DNA of 64,000 nucleotides. It comes from Oceanobacillus sp. HTM 045 (GTDB lineage: Bacteria; Pseudomonadota; Alphaproteobacteria; Rhodobacterales; Rhodobacteraceae). The notes beneath the pieces were generated by a model that was not told the DNA's origin, did not search any database, and saw only the letters and a list, made by a program, of their open reading frames with translations. This document shows positions 8,510 through 17,200 of this stretch, piece by piece (position 1 is the first letter of the stretch; each line of letters opens with the position of its first letter). Made by a program: the position numbers and the translations under genes. The stretch spans positions 593,518 to 657,517 of the forward strand of contig WNWL01000004.1 of assembly GCA_009733745.1 (NCBI GenBank). Reading direction: 5' to 3'.

Positions 8510-9615
8510 GGCTGGCGCTGGTTCCCCGCGCGCAGCCCTCGGGCTGGATGGCGCTGCTGACGCCGGTGATCGCCATCCTCGCGATGATGGCGGCGGGCGC
8601 GGTGTTCCTGGCCGCGCTGGGGAAGGACCCGGCCGAGGGACTCTACGTCTACTTCATCCAGCCCTTCGACGAGCTCTGGCAGTTCCTCATGGCCCCCGAG
8701 GGAGAGGGCTGGTACCTGTTCTACACCCCCTCCGAGGTGATCGTTAAGGCGATCCCGCTGGCGCTGATGGGCGCGGGACTGGCGGTCTGCTTCCGCGCCA
8801 ATGTCTGGAACATCGGCGCGGCGGGGCAGTACACGCTGGGCGCCATCTGCGCCGGGTTGGTGGCGCTGGCGGTGCCTGACGCGGAGAGCCATTTCTGGCT
8901 GGTGCCCTACTGCCTCGCGGGCATCGCGGGGGGTATGCTCTGGGCCGCGATCCCGGCGGCGCTGCGGACGCGGTTCAACGCCAACGAGATCCTCGTCTCG
9001 CTGATGCTGACCTACGTTGCCACGCTGCTGCTGGACTGGCTGATCCGCGGCCCGCTGCGCGACCCGCAGGGCTACGGCTTTCCGCAGAGCCGCGATTTCT
9101 CCGAAGGCTTCGTGATGCCGGTGCTGGTCGAGACCACGCGGCTGCACTGGGGCCTCGTGCTGGCGGTGGCCGCCGCACTGGTGCTCTGGGTGATGATGAG
9201 CCGCACCATGTCGGGCTTCCGCCTCCGCGTCACCGGCGCGTCGCCGCGGGCGGCGGGCTTCGCGGGCTTCTCGCCCGCGGGTGCGGTTTGGTTCACGCTG
9301 CTGGTCTCCGGCGGGCTGGCGGGGCTGGCGGGGGCGGTGGAAGTATCCGCCAACGTGCGCCAGCTTCAGCCCGACATCGCCGCCGGCTACGGCTTCACGG
9401 CGATCATCGTCGCCTTTCTCGGGCGGCTGAACCCGCTCGGCGCGCTGCCCGGCGCGCTGGTGCTGGCGGTCAGCTATATCGGCGGCGAGAACGCGGAGAT
9501 CTTCCTCAAGCTGCCGAAGAACGCGACGGCGGTGTTCCAAGGGATGCTGCTCCTGTTCCTGCTCGCGGCGGACACGCTGATCCGTTACCGCATCGCGCTG
9601 GTGAGGACGGCCTGA
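8506..9615 (+). CDS. BMP-type ABC importer permease 1 (YufP-like)
   Basis: A 369-residue inner-membrane permease of the BPD_transp_2 family. It has many hydrophobic segments, including PVIAILAMMAAGAVFLAAL near residue 20 and ANVWNIGAAGQYTLGAICAG near 100. The motif NIGAEGQ/NIGAAGQ is characteristic of nucleoside ABC permeases. Its ATG overlaps the stop of the ATPase gene (ATGA), so translation is coupled. It forms a heterodimeric channel with the next gene product. The long first periplasmic loop (about residues 40-85) is usual for this subunit. Confidence 0.9.
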   Translation: MRLALVPRAQPSGWMALLTPVIAILAMMAAGAVFLAALGKDPAEGLYVYFIQPFDELWQFLMAPEGEGWYLFYTPSEVIVKAIPLALMGAGLAVCFRANVWNIGAAGQYTLGAICAGLVALAVPDAESHFWLVPYCLAGIAGGMLWAAIPAALRTRFNANEILVSLMLTYVATLLLDWLIRGPLRDPQGYGFPQSRDFSEGFVMPVLVETTRLHWGLVLAVAAALVLWVMMSRTMSGFRLRVTGASPRAAGFAGFSPAGAVWFTLLVSGGLAGLAGAVEVSANVRQLQPDIAAGYGFTAIIVAFLGRLNPLGALPGALVLAVSYIGGENAEIFLKLPKNATAVFQGMLLLFLLAADTLIRYRIALVRTA

Positions 9616-10550
9616 TGGAAAACTTCGTCATCGCCATGCTGATCACCGCGACGCCGCTGCTGCTGGCGGCGACGGGCGAACTGGTGACGGAACGCTCGGG
9701 CGTGCTGAACCTCGGGGTAGAGGGGATGATGCTGATGGGCGCGGTCACGGCCTTCGCCGTCGCGCTCAGCCTTCAGAGCGCGCCGGAACCGCTTGTTCCC
9801 GGCTGGGCGGTCTTCCCGCTGGCGATCGGCGCGGGGGCGCTGGCGGGGATGGCCATGGCGCTGATCTTCTGCGTGATCTCGCTGACCATGCTGGCGAACC
9901 AGGCGGCGACCGGGTTGGCGCTGACCATCCTCGGGATCGGCGCGTCGGGGCTGATCGGGCAGGCCTATGTCGGCACGCCGATCCAGCCCTTGCCGAAGCT
10001 CGGGCTGATGCAGGACTGGGCGCTGGGGCGCGTCCTGCTCGGCCATGACGCGATGGTCTATGTCGGGCTGGCGCTGGCGCTGGGGGTGGCATGGTTCCTG
10101 ACCCGCTCGCGCGCCGGGCTGAAGCTGCGCGCGGTGGGCGACAACCACGAGAGCGCCCACGCGCTGGGGCTCAAGGTGATCCGCACGCGCTATGCCGCGA
10201 CGCTGTTCGGCGGGTTCTGCGCCGGGCTGGGCGGGGCCTATCTCTCGACCGCCTACACGCCGCTGTGGGGCGAGAACATGACCGCCGGGCGCGGCTGGAT
10301 CGCGCTGGCGCTGGTGGTGTTCGCGACCTGGCGGCCGATCCGGCTGATCCTCGGGGCGTGGCTCTTCGCGGCGATCACGCAGCTTGAGCTCTACGGGCAG
10401 GGCTGGGACATCGGCATCCCGTCGCAGTTCCTCGCCATGGCGCCCTACCTCGCCACCATCATCGCGCTGGTGGTCATCGCGCGGGACGTGAACCTGACCA
10501 AGGCCAACGCGCCCGCCTGCATCGGCCGGCCCTTCCGGGCGGACCGCTGA
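9615..10550 (+). CDS. BMP-type ABC importer permease 2 (YufQ-like)
   Basis: A 311-residue second permease of the BPD_transp_2 family. It starts [19 protein letters not shown] at 9615, sharing the last base of the preceding stop codon (TGATG). [16 protein letters not shown] near residue 35 is the family signature corresponding to NLGVEG in sugar and nucleoside permeases. [17 protein letters not shown] is the cytoplasmic coupling loop that contacts the ATPase. It completes an ATPase-permease-permease operon, and no further gene is coupled to it. Confidence 0.92.
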   Translation: MENFVIAMLITATPLLLAATGELVTERSGVLNLGVEGMMLMGAVTAFAVALSLQSAPEPLVPGWAVFPLAIGAGALAGMAMALIFCVISLTMLANQAATGLALTILGIGASGLIGQAYVGTPIQPLPKLGLMQDWALGRVLLGHDAMVYVGLALALGVAWFLTRSRAGLKLRAVGDNHESAHALGLKVIRTRYAATLFGGFCAGLGGAYLSTAYTPLWGENMTAGRGWIALALVVFATWRPIRLILGAWLFAAITQLELYGQGWDIGIPSQFLAMAPYLATIIALVVIARDVNLTKANAPACIGRPFRADR

Positions 10551-10659
10551 GGGGCGGGCTGCACCGCTCCTCCGACAGCGAAACCGGGTGCCTGCGGGGC
10601 GTGCCTGTGGCAGGGTGTCTGCCTTCGCGCCGGACTTTGCACCGGAGCCGGGAGGGTTC

Positions 10660-11013
10660 ATGGCCGGGCACCGCATCTACAAGATGAGTTTCGCGAGCGT
10701 CTATCCCCACTACGTCGCCAAGGCGGAGAAGAAGGGGCGCACCAAGGCGGAGGTGGACGAGATCATCCGCTGGCTCACCGGCCACGACCAGGCCGGGCTG
10801 GACGCCGTGCTCGCGGACGGGGCGGACTTCGAGACCTTCTTCGCCGAGGCGCCCGCGATGAACCCCGCGCGGAGCGCGATCAAGGGCGTCATCTGCGGCG
10901 TCCGGGTCGAGGAGATCGAGGAGCAGACGATGCGGGAGATCCGCTACCTCGACAAGCTGGTCGACGAACTCGCGAAGGGCAAGGCGATGGAGAAGATCCT
11001 GCGGCGGGGGTAG
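10660..11013 (+). CDS. DUF2200-family protein
   Basis: A 117-residue protein starting [18 protein letters not shown] from an ATG preceded by GGGAGGG. The pattern [22 protein letters not shown], then a helical C-terminus ending [16 protein letters not shown], is that of the DUF2200 family (formerly YjhX-like small proteins). No catalytic residues or membrane segments are visible and the biochemical function is unknown. It sits alone between the importer operon and a convergent ChaC-like gene, so context gives no clear clue. Confidence 0.8.
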   Translation: MAGHRIYKMSFASVYPHYVAKAEKKGRTKAEVDEIIRWLTGHDQAGLDAVLADGADFETFFAEAPAMNPARSAIKGVICGVRVEEIEEQTMREIRYLDKLVDELAKGKAMEKILRRG

Positions 11014-11022
11014 GGGTGGCCC

Positions 11023-11706
11023 TCACCCCAGCCCCCTGATCTCCTCCGCCACGAGGTCTTCGAGCAGGTGCAGGTAGCTGTCGCGGATGCCGCGTTCGTC
11101 GAGGTGGACGACGGTGTTGTGCAGGTAGGCGGCGTTGGAGCCGGCGTGGCCTGCGGCGCGGGCGATGCGGGTGGCCTGTTCGGCGATGGGCAGGGTGATG
11201 AAATTCTCCGCCGAGGGGGTCATGGCGTAGAAGGTCAGCGCGCGGATGCGTTCGGCCCCGTCGCGCAGGGTCAGCCAGCGGGTCCAGGGCAGGAACTCGG
11301 TGTAGGGCACCTCGCGCTCCAGCAGGCGGATCATCTGTGCCTCGTCGTCTCCGTCCGGCAGGCGGTAGGCGACGCCGCGGCAGGAGCCGCCGCGGACCAG
11401 CGCCATCATCAGGCCGGGCTGGTCCTCGGTCGCGCGCCAGCGGCGCATGTCGAGGCAGAAGGACCGGCGCCAGCCATGCGCGGTGACGGCGCGTTCCTCC
11501 TCGTGGTCGAAGGCGGGTTTCCAGATCAGCGAACCGTAGGCGAACAGCCAGAACGGGCCCTCGCCCTTCTCCGCCAGCAGCGCGCGGGCGGCGGCGCTGC
11601 GGGTCGCGTCGTCCATCTCGGTGCGCGACGGGTCCGGGCCAGGGTCCGGGATCTCGCGCTCGACGCGCGCGACCAGGTCGGCCGTCAGCCGCCGTCTGCC
11701 TTCCAT
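11023..11706 (-). CDS. ChaC-like gamma-glutamylcyclotransferase
   Basis: A protein of about 227 residues from ATG 11706 (an in-frame ATG at 11721 would add five residues). LFAYGSLIWKPAFD carries the YGSL glycine loop of the GGCT fold, and LLEREVPYTEFLPW holds the likely catalytic glutamate. ChaC enzymes cleave glutathione to 5-oxoproline and Cys-Gly in the cytosol. Length and motif order fit the bacterial ChaC group. The gene converges on DUF2200 with 9 bp between the stops, and interrupts the importer genes and their presumed binding-protein gene. Confidence 0.88.
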   Translation of the reverse strand: MEGRRRLTADLVARVEREIPDPGPDPSRTEMDDATRSAAARALLAEKGEGPFWLFAYGSLIWKPAFDHEEERAVTAHGWRRSFCLDMRRWRATEDQPGLMMALVRGGSCRGVAYRLPDGDDEAQMIRLLEREVPYTEFLPWTRWLTLRDGAERIRALTFYAMTPSAENFITLPIAEQATRIARAAGHAGSNAAYLHNTVVHLDERGIRDSYLHLLEDLVAEEIRGLG

Positions 11707-11891
11707 GCGCCCGTACTGCAAGCCGGGTCTCCGCTGGCGGTGGGGAAAGATGCGATCCGGTCCGACTTAGGCCCGGCGGGCGGGCGGCGCAAGCGGCCGG
11801 TGCGGAAACGGTGCGTTGCGTGGGGGCGGGGCCTTTCCACCCTCACTGCGCTACCTCTGTGCCGCCTGCGCGTGCAAACCGATGCCACTGC

Positions 11892-11912
11892 CCGGAAAGG
11901 CCGCATTTCCGG
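11892..11912. promoter_or_regulatory. Inverted repeat upstream of the BMP gene
   Basis: CCGGAAA - 7 nt - TTTCCGG, about 64 bp before the BMP start codon. It could be an operator or a leader hairpin; no -35/-10 pair is clear around it. Confidence 0.4.
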
Positions 11913-11975
11913 AGACAGGTCCGGCGCGGGTCTGCTACCCATTCGGGCAGTTTCGAGACCCATGGGGAGAGAAGA

Positions 11976-13040
11976 ATGATTCGGAGACACCTGCTCGCTC
12001 TTGCCGCGCTGCTCGCGGCGCCCGCGCTCGCCTTCGGGCAGGAGCCGCTGAAGGTCGGCTTCATCTATGTCGGCCCGATCGGCGACCACGGCTGGACCTA
12101 CCAGCACGAACAGGGCCGCCTCGCGGTCGAGGCCGCGTTCGGCGACCGGGTCGAGACCACCTATGTCGAGAGCGTCTCCGAGGGGCCGGACGCCGAGCGC
12201 GTGCTGCGCCAGCTCGCCGCCTCGGGCCACGGGCTGATCTTCACCACCTCGTTCGGCTACATGGACGCGACCGCCAGCGTGGCGAAGCAGTTCCCGGACG
12301 TGAAGTTCGAGCACGCCACCGGCTACACCCGCGGCGACAACCTCTCCACCTATTCGGCGCGGTTCTACGAGGGCCGGGCGGTGATCGGCACCATCGCGGC
12401 GCGGATGACCAAGTCGAAGCAGATCGGCTACATCGCCTCCTTCCCGATCCCCGAGGTGGTGCGCGGCATCAACGCCGTTGCGCTGGCCGCGCGCAAGATC
12501 GACCCGGAGATCACCGTCAACGTGGTCTGGGTGAACACCTGGTACGACCCGGGCAAGGAAGCCGACGCAGCCAAGGCGCTGATCGCGCAGGGCGCGGACG
12601 TGATCATGCAGCACACCGACAGCCCGGCGGCGCTGCAGGCGGCGGAACTGGCGGGGGTCTTCGCCTTCGGGCAGGCCTCGGACATGCACCGCTTCGCGCC
12701 GAACTCGCAGCTCACCGCCATCGTGGACGACTGGTCGACCTACTATGTCGACCGGGTGCAGGCGGTGCTCGACGGCACCTGGGAGTCGACCGATACCTGG
12801 GGCGGCATCGAGGCCGGCATGGTCGCGCTCTCGCCCTACTGGAACATGGACTACGAGACCGCGGTGATCGCGCATGACCTGGCCGAGGACATCCGCCTCG
12901 GCGTGGTGCACCCGTTCGAGGGTCCGATCGTGGACCGCGACGGCACCGAGCGCGTGCCGGCCGGCGCGACCGCCGACGACGGGATGCTGCTCGGCATGGA
13001 CTTCTTCGTCGAGGGCGTCGTGGGCGACCTGCCGAAGTGA
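11976..13040 (+). CDS. BMP-family ABC substrate-binding protein
   Basis: A 354-residue periplasmic binding protein. The start MIRRHLLALAALLAAPALAFG gives a clean Sec signal peptide cut near residue 20; the earlier open frame is not used because it lacks one. The mature protein begins EPLKVGFIYVGPIGDHGWTY, the usual opening of BMP/PnrA proteins, followed by hinge strands such as GLIFTTSFGYMDA and IGYIASFPIPEVVRGINA. It most likely serves the ATPase/permease operon ending at 10550. Unusually, it is placed after two unrelated genes and has its own promoter and terminator. The ligand is probably a nucleoside or purine, by family. Confidence 0.9.
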   Translation: MIRRHLLALAALLAAPALAFGQEPLKVGFIYVGPIGDHGWTYQHEQGRLAVEAAFGDRVETTYVESVSEGPDAERVLRQLAASGHGLIFTTSFGYMDATASVAKQFPDVKFEHATGYTRGDNLSTYSARFYEGRAVIGTIAARMTKSKQIGYIASFPIPEVVRGINAVALAARKIDPEITVNVVWVNTWYDPGKEADAAKALIAQGADVIMQHTDSPAALQAAELAGVFAFGQASDMHRFAPNSQLTAIVDDWSTYYVDRVQAVLDGTWESTDTWGGIEAGMVALSPYWNMDYETAVIAHDLAEDIRLGVVHPFEGPIVDRDGTERVPAGATADDGMLLGMDFFVEGVVGDLPK

Positions 13041-13085
13041 TGCGCCGAAGTGACGCCGCCGAAGTGATGCTGCCGGAGTGATGCT
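13031..13085 (+). repeat. Four 13-14-bp tandem copies spanning the BMP stop codon
   Basis: GCCGAAGTGATGC, GCCGAAGTGACGCC, GCCGAAGTGATGCT, GCCGGAGTGATGCT in a row. The TGA in the first unit is the real stop codon, so the stop-containing end of the gene has been copied three more times into the 3' UTR. Confidence 0.85.
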
Positions 13086-13103
13086 TCCGCGGCGCTGAAA
13101 CAG

Positions 13104-13131
13104 GGGCCGGGCCTGCGGGTCCGGCCCTTTT
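13104..13131 (+). terminator. Intrinsic terminator of the BMP gene
   Basis: Ten paired positions (13104-13113 with 13118-13127, one G-T pair) and a 4-nt loop, followed directly by TTTT. It is placed 64 bp after the BMP stop and just before the convergent EamA gene. Confidence 0.8.
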
Positions 13132-13135
13132 CGTT

Positions 13136-14068
13136 TCAGGCGCGCCGCCCCATCCGCTGCGCCAGCCAGATGCCGCCGAGGACCAGCGCCAGCGCAATGG
13201 CATGGTAGGTGGCGAAGGGCTCGCCGAGGATCAGCACGCCGAGCAGTGCGGCGAAGACCGGGACGAGGTTGACGAACACCCCGGCGCGGCCCGGGCCGAT
13301 CAGGTCCACCCCGCGCAGGAAGAAGAGCTGCGCAAGGCAGGAGGGGAAGATCGCGACGTAGAGCGTCACCAGCCAGCCCTCGGCGGACGGCCACTCCCAG
13401 TCCGGGTCGAACACGGCCTCGGCGGCGGCGAGCGGCACGGCGGCGATGGCCGCAATCGGGCAGAGGATGGCGAAGAAGGCCCGGCCCGGCATGGCCGGTC
13501 GGCGCGAGATGCCGATGGTGTAGAAGGCGTAGAGCGCGCAGGCGACCACCATCAGCAGGTCGCCCCAGTTCAGGTCGATGCCGAGGATCCGGTGCGGGCT
13601 GCCCTTGGTCGCCACCATCACCACGCCCAGCAGCGTGAGCGCGACGCCGAGCGCCTGGACGCGGGTGATCCGGCTGCCCTGCACGAGGAAGGCCATCACC
13701 AGCACGAAGATCGGGATCGAGCCCTGGAGAATGCCGATATTGACTGCCGTGGTGGTGTAGGCGGCGAGATAGAAGAGCGCGTTGAACCCGGTAAAGCCCA
13801 GCGCCGACATCGCCGCCAGCATCGGCAGGCGGGGCCGGACGAGGTGCCAGTGCGCGCGGATCTCGCCCCAGAAGAGCGGCAGCAGCACGCCGCTGACCAG
13901 CACCCAGCGCACGAGGACGAGCAGCATCGGCGGCATCTCGCCCACCGCCAGCCGGCTCGCGACCGCGTTGCCGGCCCAGAAGAGGGTCGTCAGCGTCAGC
14001 AGCAGCATCGGCGCGTCGTAGAGGCGCGCGGCGGGCGTGGAGCGCCCGGATATGGGGGTCTCTGACAT
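13136..14068 (-). CDS. EamA/DMT-family transporter
   Basis: A 310-residue membrane protein with about ten hydrophobic helices in two EamA repeats (roughly residues 18-145 and 160-300). Helix-start patterns such as LLLTLTTLFWAGNAVASRLA and ALGFTGFNALFYLAAYTTTA are typical of the drug/metabolite transporter superfamily. These are secondary exporters of amino acids, metabolites or drugs in the inner membrane; the substrate is not predictable. It is downstream of the large RTX gene on the same strand but separated by a strong hairpin, so it is probably expressed independently. Confidence 0.85.
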   Translation of the reverse strand: MSETPISGRSTPAARLYDAPMLLLTLTTLFWAGNAVASRLAVGEMPPMLLVLVRWVLVSGVLLPLFWGEIRAHWHLVRPRLPMLAAMSALGFTGFNALFYLAAYTTTAVNIGILQGSIPIFVLVMAFLVQGSRITRVQALGVALTLLGVVMVATKGSPHRILGIDLNWGDLLMVVACALYAFYTIGISRRPAMPGRAFFAILCPIAAIAAVPLAAAEAVFDPDWEWPSAEGWLVTLYVAIFPSCLAQLFFLRGVDLIGPGRAGVFVNLVPVFAALLGVLILGEPFATYHAIALALVLGGIWLAQRMGRRA

Positions 14069-14187
14069 CTGTCCGGCACCTGTCCGGGCTGGCGGGTCCT
14101 CGCTGCCAAATACCAGCCGCGCCGTGCCGCGCCAAGGTAGCGGGACGCAATGCGGCTATGCCGGAAGGTGAGTGGAGGGGGCGGGAG

Positions 14188-14220
14188 CCCCGGCGGCGGG
14201 AGGGAAGTCCGCCGCCGGGG
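14188..14220 (-). terminator. 12-bp-stem hairpin after the RTX gene
   Basis: CCCCGGCGGCGG - 9 nt - CCGCCGCCGGGG, a perfect 12-bp stem starting 6 bp after the RTX stop codon on the minus strand. It lacks a T-run. A role as terminator or 3'-end stabiliser is inferred from position. Confidence 0.6.
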
Positions 14221-14225
14221 AGGGA

Positions 14226-17200
14226 TCAGACGAGGCCGATGAAGTCGGTCTCGCCGATCAGGCCGGCGCCGTTGTTGACCAGGATCTGGTCGGTGGGATC
14301 GTCGGCGTGGCGGATGATCGCGTAGTTGGCGATGGATGTGATCGTCAGGTCGGCGAAGGACAGGCCGGTGCCGGTGAAGTCGAACTTGTCCACGCCGTTC
14401 TCGAAGTCGTGGACGATGTCGCTGCCGAAACCGATCTCGTCGAAGGTGAAGAGGTCGGCCCCGCCGTCGCCGTGCAGGAAGTCCGACCCGGCACCGCCGC
14501 GGAGCACGCCGTTGCCGGCGTAGTCCCAGATCATGTCGTCGCCGTCGCCGCCGTCGATGGTGACGTCGATGACCGACCCGACCAGCAGGTCGCCGAAATC
14601 GGAGCCGACCAGCCGCTCGATGGAGATCAGCCGGTCGCCCTCGGCATCGCCGCCGATGCCGACGCGGTGGATGCCGATGTCGACGCCCGCCGTGCTCTGC
14701 GAGTAGTCGGCGGTGTCGATCCCGTCGCCGCCACTGACCAGGTCCGCCCCGAGGCCGGAGTAGATGTGGTCGTCGCCGGCATTGCCGTAGATCGAGTCGT
14801 CGCCGTCACCGCCGTGGAGCTCGCCGTTGCCGGCGTAGTCGTAGATGAAGTCGTCGCCGCCGCGGCCCATGATGGTGACGTCGTTGACCGAGCCGACCAG
14901 CATGTCGGCCATCTCGGAGCCGATCAGGTGCTCGACGCTGGTCAGCTCGTCGCCCTCGGCCAGCCCGCCGGTGCCCTTGCGGTGGATGCCGACATCGACG
15001 CCCTCGGCCGAGGCCGAGTAGTCGGCGCAGTCCTGGCCCTCGCCGCCGTCCATCCGGTCGGCGCCCAGGCTGCCCTTCATCACGTCGGAGCCGCCGAGAC
15101 CCATGATTTCGTCGTCGCCATCGGTGCCCTCGATCACCTCGCCCGAGGCGCTGCCCATGATCGGGCCGGGGGCGGAGCCGGTGCCGCCCTCCTTCTCGAT
15201 CGCGGCCGGGTCGTAGCCCGCTTCGCGCAGCAGCACCGCCTCGGTGGGCGTGATGGCCCGGTCGAGCACGGCGATGTTGGAGATGGTGCCCTTGAAGAAC
15301 CATTCGAGGTTGTCGTCGTCCTCCCAGCGATCCCTGGAGGACGCGCCGATCACCAGGTCCTCGGTGTTGCCGAGCATCCCGGTGTCGAAGCCGTCCTTGA
15401 AGGCGACCGCCTCGCCGTTGACGTAGAGGGTGATCCGGTCGGCGTCGAAGCCGAGCGCGACGTGGTAGTCGACCCCGGCGACGATGGGCTCCCTGTACTT
15501 CAGCTCGTAGGAGGTGTCCTCGCCCTGGATGCGGACGCGCAGGTACTCCCAGTCGTCGATCCAGAAGGTGAGGTGGCCGCCGTCCTTGTAGCCGGTGTGG
15601 TCCTTGGAGAGCAGCGCCTGGTTGCCGACGCCGGGGGCGTTGGCCCTGAAGGTGAAGGCCCAGGTGCCCTCCGCCTGCTCGGTCGCGGGGTCGTGCGGCA
15701 CCTCGATGGCCGCGGCCGCGGTGCCGTTGAAGGCTCCGCCCGCGGCCTCGAACACCACCGCGAGCGGCCCGGCGGCGTCGCCCGACTTCGCGAAGGTGAC
15801 CTGGTCGAGATAGGGGTTGGAGGAGTAGCTCTCCGGGTCGCTCCCCATCGGGTCGCCGTCGATGTCGCGGGTGTCGTAGCCGAAGATCTCGGTGCCGTCC
15901 GGCGCGTAGGAAATCTTGGTCTCGCCCGAGGGGGCCAGCGCCTCCTGCAGGTCGTCCACGCTCTCGACGATGCCGGTGGTCACGCCCATCGGGTTGGTCT
16001 GGATCGCGTCCTCGTCCACGAGGTCGCCGTGGACGACGATGTAGCCGAGCAGGTCCTCGTCGTGCGCGCCGCCGTTGTTGCCCTGCTGCGAGAGGACGTG
16101 GATGACGGACACGACGTCGTCGTTCACGCCGTCGCCGTCGGTGTCCACCGCCTGGTACTCGACCCGCTGGATCGTCGCCGTGTGGCCGATGACGACGATG
16201 GTGTCCTCGTCGGCGTTGTAGTCGGCGATGATCTCGATGCCGAGCTGGTCGACCCAGTGGTCGTGGATGCGGTTGTTCTCGCCCGCGACCCCGGCCCAGT
16301 CGATGGTGCGGTCATCCTCGATATGCCGGAGGATGATGTCCTTCTTCGCGTTGATCAGCGGCTGGAAGTAGAAGATGTCGTTGCCGGTGCCGCCGACGAG
16401 GATGTCGTCGGCCGTGAGCGGCTGGTCGACCCAGTCGTAGAGCTTGAGATACTCTTCCGAGATCGACGGGTCGGGATAGTCGCGCGAGGGCTCGCCCAGC
16501 ACCAGCTGCCCGGCGCGCTGCTCGCCCGCATCCGACCGGCTGATCAGGATGTCGTTGCCCGCGCCGCCGATGATCAGGTCGGAGCCGCGGCCGCCGTCGA
16601 TGATGTCGTCGCCGTCGCCGCCGTCGATCGAGTCGTCGCCGTAGCCGCCATTGATCGAGTCGTTGCCCGCACCGCCGGCGATCCGGTCGTCGCCCGCGCC
16701 GCCGTCGATATCGTCGTTGCCGGCGCCGCCGTCGATCGAGTCGTCGGAGGCGACCATCGGCAGCGGCCCGGCCGGCGCGGTGAGCGCGGTGCCGGGGCCG
16801 TTGGCCATCAGCTCCTCGACCTGCGCCTCGGTGAGCGCGTCCTCAAGGTCGTAGCCGCCCCAGATGCCGAACCCGGCGATGTCGCCGGTGAAGGCGTCGT
16901 CCAGCTTGGCGTTGCCGGTGGCGAACTCGGCGGCGGTGTCGTTCAGCGTCCGGTCGCCGGTGTCGGCGCCGAGCACCCAGGGCTCGGCGTTCTGCAGCAG
17001 GTAGGCTTCCTTGTAGAGGCCCGGCTGGTCGACATTGCCCTCGACCCGCACCCAGAGGAAGTCGGGCAGCGGCTCGCCGTCGACAAAGACCGTGACCCCG
17101 TCCTCGGTGAAGGACACCGCGACATGCGCCCACTCGCCCGCGACCAGCGTGCCCGCGGGCGACTTCCACGCCCGATTCGAGCCGCTGTCGCCGGTGGCGA

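Noticed and set aside
11685..14150. 821-codon minus-strand frame across BMP and EamA genes
   Set aside because: It crosses two genes of opposite strands and shows no domain. BMP and EamA have strong family motifs in other frames.
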